A DNA stretch of 56,721 nucleotides from Archangium sp. (GCA_030695565.1 JAUYRZ010000026.1:1-56721), one strand, 5' to 3'; shown: positions 31,760 through 40,891, numbered from the stretch's first letter. The notes: generated by a model not told the origin, from the letters alone. Numbers and translations: made by a program.

Positions 31760-32653
31760 TCAAGCCGGGTGCAGGACCCTGTACATCACTTCGGCCCTTT
31801 GGATGATGGCCGTTGCGAGATCGACGCCGGTGGCGGCCTCCATTTCGGGCAAAGAAGGCGACGCGTTGACCTCGAAGACCCGGGGTGGTTTCTGACCACC
31901 GACTTCGAGCAGGTCGACGGCGCAGACCTCGAGTTCGGTGAGTTTGGCGGCGGCTTCCGCTGCGAGGCGGAGCGGTTCGGTGAGCTCGGTCGGCTCGATG
32001 CGGGCATTGCGCGACAAGGTGCGGCTGAGCCTGCCCGCTCGGGGTACGCGGGAAGCCGCCGCCAGCGCGATGCCGCCCACCACGAACACGCGCACGTCAC
32101 GCTGCGCCTTGCGCACGTATTCCTGCATCACGATGTTGTGACCCAGGCCCAGCACCGCTTCCAACGCGGCCTCCAGAGACTGGCGCGACTCGCAGAGCAT
32201 CACGCCCCGCCGCTCGCTGCCGGCCATCAACTTCACCAACACGGGCACCCCACCCACTTCATCGACCATCGCCTGGAGATCGCGGACCTCGCGCGAGATG
32301 ACCGTGACGGGGATCTCCAGGCCGGCGGAAGCGAGGCGCTGCAGACACCGCGCGGGGTTTCGGGACAAGCCGATGGCGGGCGCCGAGTTGAGCACCACCG
32401 CGCCGTGCGCCTGGAAGTGATCGACGATGGCCAGCCCGTAGCTGGCGATCGACGAGGCGATGCGAGGAATGACCACGTCGGGCACGCGGATGGTCTTGGT
32501 GCGGTACACGAGGCCCGGTTTCTTGCGGCCCAGGCGCACCGAGACCTCGAGCGGGTTGAGCACCCGCACCTGATGACCGCGCGCCTTCGCGGCTTCGACC
32601 ATGCGCCGGGTCGAAGGGATGCTGCGCGAGCGGCTGAGGAGCACGATCTTCAT
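31760..32653 (-). CDS. RimK-type ATP-grasp ligase
   Basis: ATG 32653 gives the family start MKIVLLSRSRSIPSTRRMVE; 297 residues. ATP-grasp elements: the central domain VPVLVKLMAGSERRGVMLCE (Lys and the Gly-rich loop), an E-x-Y before the hinge (NIVMQEYVRKAQRDVRVFVV), and the metal-binding end RVFEVNASPSLPEME (E/N pair). RimK enzymes add glutamate to ribosomal protein S6 or to other acceptor carboxylates; some homologs build small peptides. The acceptor here is unknown. Convergent promoter-wise with cglB at 32719 (divergent starts). Confidence 0.88.
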   Translation of the reverse strand: MKIVLLSRSRSIPSTRRMVEAAKARGHQVRVLNPLEVSVRLGRKKPGLVYRTKTIRVPDVVIPRIASSIASYGLAIVDHFQAHGAVVLNSAPAIGLSRNPARCLQRLASAGLEIPVTVISREVRDLQAMVDEVGGVPVLVKLMAGSERRGVMLCESRQSLEAALEAVLGLGHNIVMQEYVRKAQRDVRVFVVGGIALAAASRVPRAGRLSRTLSRNARIEPTELTEPLRLAAEAAAKLTELEVCAVDLLEVGGQKPPRVFEVNASPSLPEMEAATGVDLATAIIQRAEVMYRVLHPA

Positions 32654-32718
32654 CAGGCACAGGCGTATGGCGAACTCCTGCAACGGATTCCAGTGCGTCC
32701 TCACACTCATCCGTTTCG

Positions 32719-33960
32719 ATGCGACTCCGAGCCCTGGTGATCTTCCTCCCGTTGGTGGCGTGCCAGACGTACGACTTCGAGCGGGTGGTGCCGCTGCTCG
32801 TCGCGCAGACGGACGACACGAGTGTGATCGCCAGCAAGCGGCTCAAGCCCAACGTGATGCTGCTGGTCGACAAGTCGGGCTCGATGAAGGAGGCCATCGA
32901 CGACACGGACTTCGCGAGGTTCTGTACCCCGGAGTGTGGCGCGAGCGGGAAGGCCGACTGCGACCCGCGTTGCCCCACGCGCATGAGCGACCTGCGCCTC
33001 GCGATGTCGACCTTCCTGGCCAATTCAGGGACGGTGGCCCGGCTGGGTGCGACGACTTTTCCGGCGGCTGAAGGCTGCTCCGTGCCGACGAACATCAACG
33101 TGCAGCTGCCGCCTCCGACCGAGACCGACGATGGGGCAGAGGCGGCGCTGGCGGCGTCGGCGAGCGAGATCAACCGGCTGATTACGGCGGTGCCTCCAGG
33201 GGGAGGAACGCCGACGGGCCGCTCGCTGGCCTTTCTGGGCACCTATGGAGGGCTCGGAGTGGGAGCGCCCGATGACTTTCGCCAGGACTACGTGCTGCTG
33301 CTGACCGACGGGTTGCCCAACTGCAACGACGCGAACCCGAACGCGGTGTGCGGCTGCGGCAATACCTGTTCGGTGGCGCAAACCACGACCTGCGGTTGCA
33401 CCTCGGCGAGTTGCACGAACCTCGCGAACTGCTCCATTGGATGTCTCGACCAGGCCGGCGCGGTGGAGAACGTGAAGGCGCTCCGCCAGAAGGGCATCAG
33501 GACCATCGTGGTGGGTTTCGGATCCTTCTTGACGCAGGGTGCCGGCCCCCAGGTGCTCAACGCCATGGCGCGTGAAGGCGGGGTTCAGCGGCAGTGTCCC
33601 GGCGGTACCGACCTCGAATGCGGCGGCACGGTGGGGAGCTGCGACACCAGCACCAAGCAGTGCTCCACCGCCTTCTACCAGGCGACCAACGCCGTGGAGC
33701 TGGCGGCGACGCTGCGCAAGATTCTCGAAATCATCGTGCCCCCCAACGCGTGCGAGTTCGTTTTGAAGCAGCGGCCCTCCGACGAACGATACGTGTCGGT
33801 GCTCGTCGACGACCAGAACCTCACACAGGGCCCGGAGACGTACCTCTACGATTTTTCCTCGAACGCGGTCACTTTTCAGGGGGCGATGTGCGCCCGGATC
33901 ACGGCGTCCACCCCGCAGCGAACCGTGAAGGTGGAATTCAGGATCGTCGAGCGCTTCTAA
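32719..33960 (+). CDS. CglB-type adventurous gliding motility lipoprotein (VWA domain), copy 1
   Basis: 413 residues from ATG 32719. Lipoprotein signal MRLRALVIFLPLVAC with lipobox Cys15. The sequence CQTYDFERVVPLLVAQT is the start I associate with CglB of Myxococcus. A von Willebrand A domain follows with an intact MIDAS D-x-S-x-S (D51-K-S-G-S55), a Thr in PPGGGTPTGRSLAFLG, and Asp in LLLTDGLPNC. Many Cys pairs suggest disulfide bonds. CglB is an outer-membrane adhesin of the Agl-Glt gliding complex that couples the motor to the substrate. The second copy follows after 30 bases. Confidence 0.85.
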   Translation: MRLRALVIFLPLVACQTYDFERVVPLLVAQTDDTSVIASKRLKPNVMLLVDKSGSMKEAIDDTDFARFCTPECGASGKADCDPRCPTRMSDLRLAMSTFLANSGTVARLGATTFPAAEGCSVPTNINVQLPPPTETDDGAEAALAASASEINRLITAVPPGGGTPTGRSLAFLGTYGGLGVGAPDDFRQDYVLLLTDGLPNCNDANPNAVCGCGNTCSVAQTTTCGCTSASCTNLANCSIGCLDQAGAVENVKALRQKGIRTIVVGFGSFLTQGAGPQVLNAMAREGGVQRQCPGGTDLECGGTVGSCDTSTKQCSTAFYQATNAVELAATLRKILEIIVPPNACEFVLKQRPSDERYVSVLVDDQNLTQGPETYLYDFSSNAVTFQGAMCARITASTPQRTVKVEFRIVERF

Positions 33961-33990
33961 GGGCCGACTGAGTCAGGTAGGGTCCGCGCC

Positions 33991-35223
33991 ATGATGCGTT
34001 CCGTCGCGCTCTTGTCCGTGCTGACCCTTGCCGGTTCCTGCCAGACCTACGACTTCGAGCGGGTCATTCCCCTCGCCGTCGCGCAGACCACCGACAAGAC
34101 CATCGTCGCCAGCAAGCGGCTCAAGCCCAACGTGATGCTGCTGGTCGACAACTCGGGCTCGATGTTGCTGCCGACCGATTCGTCAGACCCCGACTGCGGC
34201 TCGTGTGGAAACGCGGGCAATCTGTGCCCCGCGACCTGCCCCACCCGCATCACCGAGCTGAAGAGCGCGATGGCGACGTTCCTCCAGACCTCGGGCACCA
34301 TCGCGCGGCTGGGCGCGACGGTTTATCCGATCGACCAAACCTGCGGCACCCCCGGCAACATCGACGTGTTCCTTCCTGCAAAAGCCGTCACCGATGACGG
34401 GACGGACTCCGCGCTCACCACGAATGCGCAGTTGGTCAATGCGCGCATTCAAGCGCTCAGCCCCGGCGGCGGCACGCCCACGGGCAACTCGCTCGACTTC
34501 CTCGGCACCTACGGTGATTTGAACGACAGCGCCGACTTCCGCGACGACTTCGTGCTGCTGCTGACCGACGGTCTGCCGAACTGCAATGGGGCCAACCCGA
34601 ACGCCATCTGCCCTTCCAACTGCATGAACATGACCTGCTCGGCCCCGGCGATCGCGGCGTGCAGCTGTACCACCTCGACCTGCGTCCCGGCCACGCTGTG
34701 TGCCAACGGCTGTCTCGATCAGGCTGGCGCCGTCGAAGCCGTCAAGCGTCTGCGCCAGAAGGGCGTTCGCACCATCGTCGTCGGCTTCGGTGCGGATCTC
34801 GCCTCAGGCGCAGGGCCCGTCGTCCTCAACGCGATGGCCCGTGAAGGTGGCTTCGCCCGCGAGTGCCCGAACAGCACCAACGCCGAGTGCGGCAGCGGTG
34901 GAAGCTGCAACATGGCCACGAAGCAGTGCTCGACCGCGTTCTTCCAGGCGGCCAACGGCACCGAGCTCGCCGCAGCGCTCCGGAAGATCAGCGAGTCGTT
35001 CCAGGGTGACCCGTGCGAGTTCACCCTCTCCGCTCGCCCGTCTGACCCGCGCTACCTGTCGGTGGTGATCAATGGCACCAGCGTCGCGGCCAGCAGCACC
35101 ACGTACTCGTACGACCCGAACTCGAACAAGGTCACCTTCCTCGGGCCGCTTTGCACGCAGCTGAATACGTCGACCACCCAGAACCCGGTCAGCGTCGAGT
35201 TCCGGATCGTCGAGCGGTTCTAA
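33991..35223 (+). CDS. cglB: CglB-type adventurous gliding motility lipoprotein (VWA domain), copy 2
   Basis: 410 residues from ATG 33991. Signal MMRSVALLSVLTLAGSC with lipobox Cys17 and the same CQTYDFERVIPLAVAQTTDK start. MIDAS D53-N-S-G-S57 is intact, followed by PGGGTPTGNSLDFLGTYGDL and LLLTDGLPNCNGANPN. Closely related to the gene before it along its whole length, including the C-terminus (VEFRIVERF in both), so the pair arose by tandem duplication. Which copy is the true functional CglB cannot be decided here; this one keeps the 'LVDNSGSM' form. Confidence 0.86.
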   Translation: MMRSVALLSVLTLAGSCQTYDFERVIPLAVAQTTDKTIVASKRLKPNVMLLVDNSGSMLLPTDSSDPDCGSCGNAGNLCPATCPTRITELKSAMATFLQTSGTIARLGATVYPIDQTCGTPGNIDVFLPAKAVTDDGTDSALTTNAQLVNARIQALSPGGGTPTGNSLDFLGTYGDLNDSADFRDDFVLLLTDGLPNCNGANPNAICPSNCMNMTCSAPAIAACSCTTSTCVPATLCANGCLDQAGAVEAVKRLRQKGVRTIVVGFGADLASGAGPVVLNAMAREGGFARECPNSTNAECGSGGSCNMATKQCSTAFFQAANGTELAAALRKISESFQGDPCEFTLSARPSDPRYLSVVINGTSVAASSTTYSYDPNSNKVTFLGPLCTQLNTSTTQNPVSVEFRIVERF

Positions 35224-35228
35224 GGTTC

Positions 35229-35262
35229 GGCCCTCACCCTGCCCCTCTCCCGAAGGAGAGGG
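35229..35262. repeat. Interspersed palindromic element, copy D
   Basis: GGCCCTCACCCTGCCCCTCTCC then GAA and GGAGAGGG. The stem CCCTCTCC (35243-35250) pairs with GGAGAGGG (35255-35262). Lies between the convergent ends of cglB copy 2 and the DsrE-like gene, where it can act as a terminator-like hairpin. Confidence 0.8.
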
Positions 35263-35271
35263 AAACCTGGT

Positions 35272-35679
35272 TTAGAAGGTGAGCACTCTGGCGTCCTCGG
35301 TCAGCCGCCAGATCTGCGGCAGTCCGAGGACGTCGTCGAGCACTCCGAGTTCTTTGAGTTCGGTGGCTGACAGGCCGCACAGTTTGACCGTGGTGTCGCA
35401 GGCCATCGCTCTCGCCCCGAGACCGCGCGCGTCTTGAATCATGCGGCCGGGCAGCGGCGCACCCAGACCTTCGCCTCTCGTCGCTTCCGCGCGTTCACGA
35501 TCGGTGAGCGGCTTGCCGAACGTTCCTTTCGCCAGCGCCCTCAGTGCCTCGAAGGAGAAGACGAAGATCACCTCGTCGCCCATCGCGGCGGCGGTGATGC
35601 CTGTGGAGGCGGTCTGCCAGGCGGCTTCATAACCTGCGTTGCTCACGAAGAAGACGACGCGTCGGGACACGTTCGCCAC
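35272..35679 (-). CDS. DsrE/DsrF-like small sulfurtransferase-fold protein
   Basis: 135 residues, GTG start at 35679. DsrE-like fold: RRVVFFVSNAGYEAAWQTAS, MGDEVIFVFSFEALRALAKG, then the conserved late segment with GARAMACDTTVKLCGLSATE (Cys in the position used by many DsrE proteins) and LGLPQIWRLTEDARVLTF. The family relays sulfur or acts as peroxiredoxin-like. Partner genes are not adjacent, so the role is unassigned. Its promoter would be divergent from the gene at 35785. Confidence 0.75.
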   Translation of the reverse strand: MANVSRRVVFFVSNAGYEAAWQTASTGITAAAMGDEVIFVFSFEALRALAKGTFGKPLTDRERAEATRGEGLGAPLPGRMIQDARGLGARAMACDTTVKLCGLSATELKELGVLDDVLGLPQIWRLTEDARVLTF

Positions 35680-35784
35680 TGTAGCTCAACGTGGCCGTCG
35701 AGGATGAACCCGCGCTGCGCTACGCTGCCTCCTCGACTTCGGTTCGAAGCAAGGCCACCCGAGGTCGACCTCCTGGAGACGTCG

Positions 35785-36348
35785 ATGCACTCCCCTCAGC
35801 TCCGTCTGGCCGCGCTCGCCGCTGCCTTGTTCGCCACCTTCGCTTCCGCCTCCGTCATCGTGCACGAGACCCTCGACGCCATGGCCCAACGGGTTCCTCT
35901 GATCGTTCGCGGCCGCGTCGCGCGCTCCGTTTCTGCGTGGGATGCCGAGAAGCGCACCATCTGGACGTGGACCGAGATCTCCGTCACCGACGCCATCAAG
36001 GGCAAGCCGGGCGGCCTGGTGTTGATCAAACAGCCGGGTGGTGAAGTCGGCGAGCTGGGCCAGGCCGTCGCGGGCGCAGCGACCTTCAAGGAAGGCGAAG
36101 ACTGCGTGGTGTTCCTCGAGCCTGCCCCGCTGGAGTCCTCCGCCTTCATGGTGAGCGGGATGTCGGCGGGCAAGATCCTGATGACCGAAGTGAAGGGCCT
36201 GCCCACCGCGGTGCGTGACACCACGGGCCTCGCCTTCGCGCGGCCGGCAGGCGGGAAGATCGCCGAGCAGGTGAAGTCGCCTGAGTTCCTCGGCAGCCCG
36301 GCTGACTTCATCAAACGAATCCGCGCCGCGGCCGGGGGTGCCAGGTGA
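35785..36348 (+). CDS. Secreted hypothetical protein coupled to the matrixin
   Basis: 187 residues from ATG 35785 (TGGAG upstream). Signal peptide MHSPQLRLAALAAALFATFA followed by SASVIVHETLDAM. The mature part reads like an OB/beta barrel (VPLIVRGRVARSVSAWDAEK; TWTEISVTDAIKGKPGGLVL; IKQPGGEVGELG; EGEDCVVFLEPAP), a pattern shared by many secreted myxobacterial proteins that precede a Zn-protease gene. No catalytic motif. Its stop overlaps the matrixin start (GTGA), so the two are translated together and likely act together. Confidence 0.75.
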   Translation: MHSPQLRLAALAAALFATFASASVIVHETLDAMAQRVPLIVRGRVARSVSAWDAEKRTIWTWTEISVTDAIKGKPGGLVLIKQPGGEVGELGQAVAGAATFKEGEDCVVFLEPAPLESSAFMVSGMSAGKILMTEVKGLPTAVRDTTGLAFARPAGGKIAEQVKSPEFLGSPADFIKRIRAAAGGAR

Positions 36349-38570
36349 ACGCCCGCTTCGTGTTGCTGGCGATGTCCCTGCTCTCCACCGCCACCTTCGC
36401 TGACCCGAGCGGCCGCCGATGGGCGCTGGGCCCCTGCGGCACCGCCTGCCCCATGGGCACTCAGTGCGTGAGCAACCGCTGCGTGCCCCAGTTCCGCATG
36501 GCCGCGTCGGTCGACAACACCGGCGGCATGACCATCAACCCGAGCTTGAGCTACTCGAGCTTCGTCACCCGCACCCCGTCTGCGTTCGCGGCGTGGACGG
36601 TCGGCCGCGTCAGCTGCAGCACCAGTTGGAACACCGTGTTGGTCGGGTCGTTCTCGAGCCCCACCGGAGTCGCCGCGAAGAACGGCAACGATCGTTTCAA
36701 CAACATCATCTGGCTCAGCGGCACGCAGTGGACCTACCTCGCGAACCAGTTGGCCATCACCACCACCAGCTACCTGACGGCGAACAACGAGATCATCGAC
36801 GCCGACATGGAGCTGAACAACAACGTGCGCTGGTCCGACAACCTCGCCGCCAACACCTACGACATGGAGTCGGTGGTGCTCCACGAGGCCGGCCACTTCA
36901 TGGGCCTCGACCACACCTCGAGCGCCAACGCGGTCATGTACGCCGACGTCAACCTCGCCGACGCGAAGCGCGTGCTCTCCGGCCTCGACACCAACGACGT
37001 GTGCACCGTGTACCCGGGCGACTCCGGTGGCCAGGGCGAGACCTGCACGGCTGACGGCCAATGCAGCGGAGGCCGGGTGTGCCGTACCCGCAGTGGTGGC
37101 ACCGCGAAGATCTGCACCACCAGCTGCACCACCTCGACCACCTGCACCACGGGCAACACCTGCCAGGCCGCGAACGTGGGCATGGCGTGTCTGCCGCAAG
37201 TCGGTGCGCCTGATCAGTGCAAGTTCTGTCAGACCGGCGGCGAGTGCAGCTCGGGGTTGTGCCTGCGTTTCGACACCGGCATCACGTTCTGCAGCCTGGC
37301 CTGCAGCGCCGATGCGCAGTGTGGCCCGAACTACACCTGCCAGCAGCCCGAGGGCTTCTGCGTGCCCAACGCGATGACCTGCACCAACCAGTGCACCTCG
37401 GGCGATCAGTGCGCGGCGGGCTACACCTGCAACGGCGGCACCTGCACGCCGCGGGGCGATACGGGCGATCCGTGCACCGTTTCTCTCGTGTGCAAGGCCT
37501 GCAACGTGTGCACGCGCGAGAGCTCTTCGAGTGCGCTGTCGTATTGCCGCTCATGCTGCGACGGCATGGGCATGGGCGGGTTCTGCAACTCGTGCCCGAA
37601 CACCGCGTGCGGTTCGGGGAACACGTGCGCGGCGCTTTCGACCGGCAACTCGAGTGTGTGCCTGCCCGGTTCGTCTGCTCCCGGTACGTGCCAGCCGTGC
37701 AACGGCACCAGCTGCGCGGAGGGCCTGAGCTGCGTGGCCGGGCGATGCCGCGCGAGCTGCAACCCGCTTTCTCCGGGCACGTGCTCGGCGTGCTTCTCGT
37801 TGGCCAATGGCGGCGCGTGCGCTTGCTCCGATGAGATCCAGACCGAGGGCGAGCCTTGTGGCGCGATCGGAAACACGCTCGCGGCATGTGGCGCCGGCCT
37901 CGCGTGTGTCGGGAGCACGTCGACGGTGTGCAGGGCCCGGTGCGATCCGGCGCAGTCGGGTTCGTGCAGGACCGGCCAGTCGTGCCAGCTCATCAGCGGC
38001 GTCGGCGTGTGCATGCCCGGCAGCGAAGGCGCCACGTGCGCGGCGTGTACGAATACCGGCGCGTGCAACACCGGCCTGACCTGCTACCTCGGCCGTTGTT
38101 ACGAGGCCTGCAACGTCAACCTCGCGAACGCGTGTTCGAGCTGCGTGCAGTCGATGGCGGGTGGTCAGGGTATCTGCGGTTGCCAGGATCAGATCAGCCC
38201 GGAGAACGGGCCGTGTGGAACGCAGCCCGATGTTCACGCGTGCTCGGCGGGGACCAGGTGCCTTGCTGGCGTGTGCCGGGCTCCGTGCGATCCCATGGCG
38301 CCGTTCAACTGTCCTCCGGAGACCGCGTGTCAGAACGTGGGTGGGTTGAACTTCTGCGCTGACATCGTCTCGAGTGGTGGTGGTGGCGGGACCTCGAGCG
38401 GTGGTGGCGGTGGTGGGCGCAGTGGCGGTGGTGGTGGATCGTCGGCGACGGGTGGTGGTGGTGGCGGCGGGACCACGGACCTCGGGTGCGGGTGTGGTGC
38501 TTCGGGCGGGCCGCTGGGGGCTTTGGTGTTCGGGCTCGTCGGGCTGCTCCGCCGGCGCCGCAGGAGTTGA
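36345..38570 (+). CDS. Matrixin-family secreted metalloprotease with Cys-rich repeats and MYXO-CTERM-like tail
   Basis: 741 residues from GTG 36345, overlapping the upstream stop. Signal peptide MNARFVLLAMSLLSTATFAD. The catalytic zinc site H180-E-A-G-H-F-M-G-L-D-H190 is the extended metzincin motif; a Met-turn follows (AVMYA, M198). Residues about 210-680 are a long series of Cys-rich modules (C-x-Gly spacing like 'GetCtadgqCsggrvC'). Then comes a Gly/Ser/Thr-rich linker and the C-terminal end CGCGASGGPLGALVFGLVGL with RRRRRS, which fits the MYXO-CTERM sorting signal (Cys motif, hydrophobic helix, Arg cluster). Expected to be surface-anchored. Confidence 0.88.
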   Translation: MNARFVLLAMSLLSTATFADPSGRRWALGPCGTACPMGTQCVSNRCVPQFRMAASVDNTGGMTINPSLSYSSFVTRTPSAFAAWTVGRVSCSTSWNTVLVGSFSSPTGVAAKNGNDRFNNIIWLSGTQWTYLANQLAITTTSYLTANNEIIDADMELNNNVRWSDNLAANTYDMESVVLHEAGHFMGLDHTSSANAVMYADVNLADAKRVLSGLDTNDVCTVYPGDSGGQGETCTADGQCSGGRVCRTRSGGTAKICTTSCTTSTTCTTGNTCQAANVGMACLPQVGAPDQCKFCQTGGECSSGLCLRFDTGITFCSLACSADAQCGPNYTCQQPEGFCVPNAMTCTNQCTSGDQCAAGYTCNGGTCTPRGDTGDPCTVSLVCKACNVCTRESSSSALSYCRSCCDGMGMGGFCNSCPNTACGSGNTCAALSTGNSSVCLPGSSAPGTCQPCNGTSCAEGLSCVAGRCRASCNPLSPGTCSACFSLANGGACACSDEIQTEGEPCGAIGNTLAACGAGLACVGSTSTVCRARCDPAQSGSCRTGQSCQLISGVGVCMPGSEGATCAACTNTGACNTGLTCYLGRCYEACNVNLANACSSCVQSMAGGQGICGCQDQISPENGPCGTQPDVHACSAGTRCLAGVCRAPCDPMAPFNCPPETACQNVGGLNFCADIVSSGGGGGTSSGGGGGGRSGGGGGSSATGGGGGGGTTDLGCGCGASGGPLGALVFGLVGLLRRRRRS

Positions 38571-38804
38571 ACGCGCCGACCGGCCTTGGGGAAGCGTGGT
38601 CGGTGAGGGGTTTGCTGGGGCGCCTGGGTGGGCGGGCTCTCGGCACGTCGCACGGTGAGCGCGGGTGACGTGGTGGTCAGGAGAAGTCGTCGGAGCCGTG
38701 AGCGATCACGGTCGCGGCTGAGAGCCGGCGCACTTTCCTGGCCGTGCACGCGTGTCATCACCGGTATCAGAGTTTGAAAAGTCGACCCGGGCAGGGAGGC
38801 CCGG

Positions 38805-38845
38805 CCCCTCACCCCGACCCTCTCCCCGCTCGCGCAGGGAGAGGG
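38805..38845. repeat. Interspersed palindromic element, copy E
   Basis: Full-length form: CCCCTCACCCCGACCCTCTCC... with 9-bp arms CCCTCTCCC (38818-38826) and GGGAGAGGG (38837-38845). It lies in the 283-base gap between the convergent ends of the matrixin and the lipoprotein at 38854; nothing else was recognised in that gap. Confidence 0.85.
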
Positions 38846-38853
38846 AGAGCAAG

Positions 38854-39663
38854 TCAGAGCGGATCGTCGGCGGCGGGCACTGCTCCCGGCTTCGTCTCTC
38901 TGGGCTTCGACTTCTCGGGGGCCACTTCGCGGCGCTCTTCAGGCGTCAGATCCTTCGCGACCTGCGCGGAGATCGCCGTGACCATCTGCTTGATGCGCTC
39001 ACCGAACAGCTCCGTGTTCTTTCGCACCGCGAACGGATCGAGCGGCTCCAGCCCCGCGTCCAGGTCGTCCGAATAGAAACGCCGGTGGTACAGCTCAGGC
39101 CCATTGATCCGGAACATGCGCGCGAAACCTTTCAGGTATGCCCCCGCCTTGCCCTTCTCGCTGCGCATGCCGTACTCCTCGACCACGATCTCCACGATGG
39201 TGTCCGCGCCCAGGGCCGCGAGCCGCTCGTAGTCGGGCGCGTTCGCCGGCACCTCGTGCACCAGGAAGCTCTCCAGCACGCGGGCCACCTCGACAGGGTG
39301 AACCACTTCGCTCCACGGCGACTGCCGGGGCAGCTGGGCCAGCGTGTTGGCGCGCAGTGAATCGGCCACCTCGAACCGCGAGATGGTGTGGTGCGTCACC
39401 TCGAACTCGCCGGCCTTGTTCTTCTCCAGGCTGCCCACCGTCAGCGCGTTGCCCAGGCGGCGATCGCCTTCTTTGTCGTCGAGGCGCTTGAGCCGCTCCT
39501 TGTATGAGCTGTCGTTGCGGAACACGTTCGACTTGGGCCCCGCCTCGTCTTCGATGCGCGCGATGAAGGCGATCAGCTTCGTCTCATCGAGGGAAGAAGC
39601 GGACAACGGCTTGTGGGCACAACCGGCCCCGAGAAGCAGCACCACGGGCAGCAACGTGCGCAT
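38854..39663 (-). CDS. Lipoprotein of unknown function
   Basis: Start ATG 39663: the true gene begins here, although the frame stays open far upstream (antisense to the next two genes). 269 residues. Signal MRTLLPVVLLLGAGC with lipobox Cys15. The mature protein is alpha/beta (IAFIARIEDEAGPKSNVFRN; FEVADSLRANTLAQLPRQSP; EVARVLESFLVHEVPANAPD; GADTIVEIVVEEYGMRSEKG) with a Lys/Pro-rich tail. I do not recognise the family. It is divergent from the gene at 39757. Confidence 0.75.
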   Translation of the reverse strand: MRTLLPVVLLLGAGCAHKPLSASSLDETKLIAFIARIEDEAGPKSNVFRNDSSYKERLKRLDDKEGDRRLGNALTVGSLEKNKAGEFEVTHHTISRFEVADSLRANTLAQLPRQSPWSEVVHPVEVARVLESFLVHEVPANAPDYERLAALGADTIVEIVVEEYGMRSEKGKAGAYLKGFARMFRINGPELYHRRFYSDDLDAGLEPLDPFAVRKNTELFGERIKQMVTAISAQVAKDLTPEERREVAPEKSKPRETKPGAVPAADDPL

Positions 39664-39756
39664 GCCCTCGGGTCTACCCCGAACTCTCTGGACCGGCGAG
39701 CCTGATTCCGCTACGAGGCGTCGACCTTTCAACGACTTGCGAGGGGGAAATTCGCG

Positions 39757-40878
39757 ATGAAGACGCTTCGATGTGCCGCCGCTGCGCTGGGACTGTCTCT
39801 GGGACTGATGGGTTGCCCTGAGAAAAAGGTGGAGCCGACCCCTCCCAAGCCTGTGGAAGTGAAGCCCGCTGTGGTCGTCGCTCCGCCGCCTGCGGCTGAG
39901 CCTCGTGCCGACAAGGAGTGCGCGGCCCCCATCGATCCGGGTCCCGTCACCGAGCTCAAGTTCGGCGAGCGCGTCGCCAAGCAGACCGGCGCCACCCTGA
40001 CCTTCACCGACAAGGACGCCGACGGCGCCCTCACCTTCGGCGTGCTGGGCCCGGTCAATGAAGACTCCGGGCTCAACATCCTGGCGATCAAGAAGTACGT
40101 GAAGTTCTTCCAGGACGAGAAGGCCGACGCGATCATCGTCACCGGTGACGTGGGCGAAGTGGCCAGCGGCATCGGCCGCGTGCTCGAAGAGCTCGGGGCC
40201 ACCAAGCTGCCCGTGTTCGTGATCATCGGCAACCGCGAGTGCCGCGCCGAGTACACCGACGGCCTCACCGCCGCCCGCGCGAAGAACCCGAACATCGTGA
40301 ACCTGAACGAGGTGCGCGTGGTGCAGTTCCCCGAGCTGTCGCTCGTCTCGCTGCCCGGCTACCACGACGCGAACTACATCAACTGCAAGACGGGCTGCCA
40401 GTACGTGAAGTCCACCGTCGCCGAAGTGGTGCGCGCGGCCAAAGATGCGAAGACCCCGGTCGCGCTGGTCGCCCACGGTCCTCCGCATGGCAACGGCAAC
40501 CAGGCCCTCGACTTCGCGGGCGCGGGCGGCAACGTCGGTGACGAGGCGATCACCAAGGCCATCGGCGAGGGCAACATCGCCTTCGGCGTCTTCTCGAACA
40601 TCAAAGAGGCCGGCGGCCGGGCCACCAAGGACGCCGACGGAACGCAGCTGGCGAAGGAAGGCGAAGCCTCCAAGTCGCTCTTCCTGAACCCGGGCCCCGC
40701 AGACACCATGGGCTGGGACATGAACGACAGCACCAAGTCGGTCGGCATGGCCGCGGTGTTCACCGTGAAGGAAGGCCAGGGCACGTACAAGATGCTCCGC
40801 CTCAAGCCCCCCACTGCCGCCGAGAAGGCCGAGTCGAAGAAGTTCGACCCGCCCGCTCGCGAGGAGAAGGCGCCGTAA
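39757..40878 (+). CDS. Lipoprotein with a degenerate metallophosphoesterase-like domain
   Basis: 373 residues from ATG 39757. Signal MKTLRCAAAALGLSLGLMGC with lipobox Cys20, then a Pro/Val linker. The core resembles a calcineurin-like phosphoesterase: FGVLGPVNEDSGLNILAIKK, ADAIIVTGDVGEVASGIGRV, LPVFVIIGNRECRAEYTDGL, and VALVAHGPPHGNG. The family's first D-x-H is replaced by G-P-V-N, and the 'GNH(D/E)' Asn-His pair appears as GNRE, so metal ligands are missing and catalysis is doubtful. Gene order suggests it is read alone or with the MshEN gene 13 bases later. Confidence 0.7.
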   Translation: MKTLRCAAAALGLSLGLMGCPEKKVEPTPPKPVEVKPAVVVAPPPAAEPRADKECAAPIDPGPVTELKFGERVAKQTGATLTFTDKDADGALTFGVLGPVNEDSGLNILAIKKYVKFFQDEKADAIIVTGDVGEVASGIGRVLEELGATKLPVFVIIGNRECRAEYTDGLTAARAKNPNIVNLNEVRVVQFPELSLVSLPGYHDANYINCKTGCQYVKSTVAEVVRAAKDAKTPVALVAHGPPHGNGNQALDFAGAGGNVGDEAITKAIGEGNIAFGVFSNIKEAGGRATKDADGTQLAKEGEASKSLFLNPGPADTMGWDMNDSTKSVGMAAVFTVKEGQGTYKMLRLKPPTAAEKAESKKFDPPAREEKAP

Positions 40879-40891
40879 CGCCGTAGCTCTG

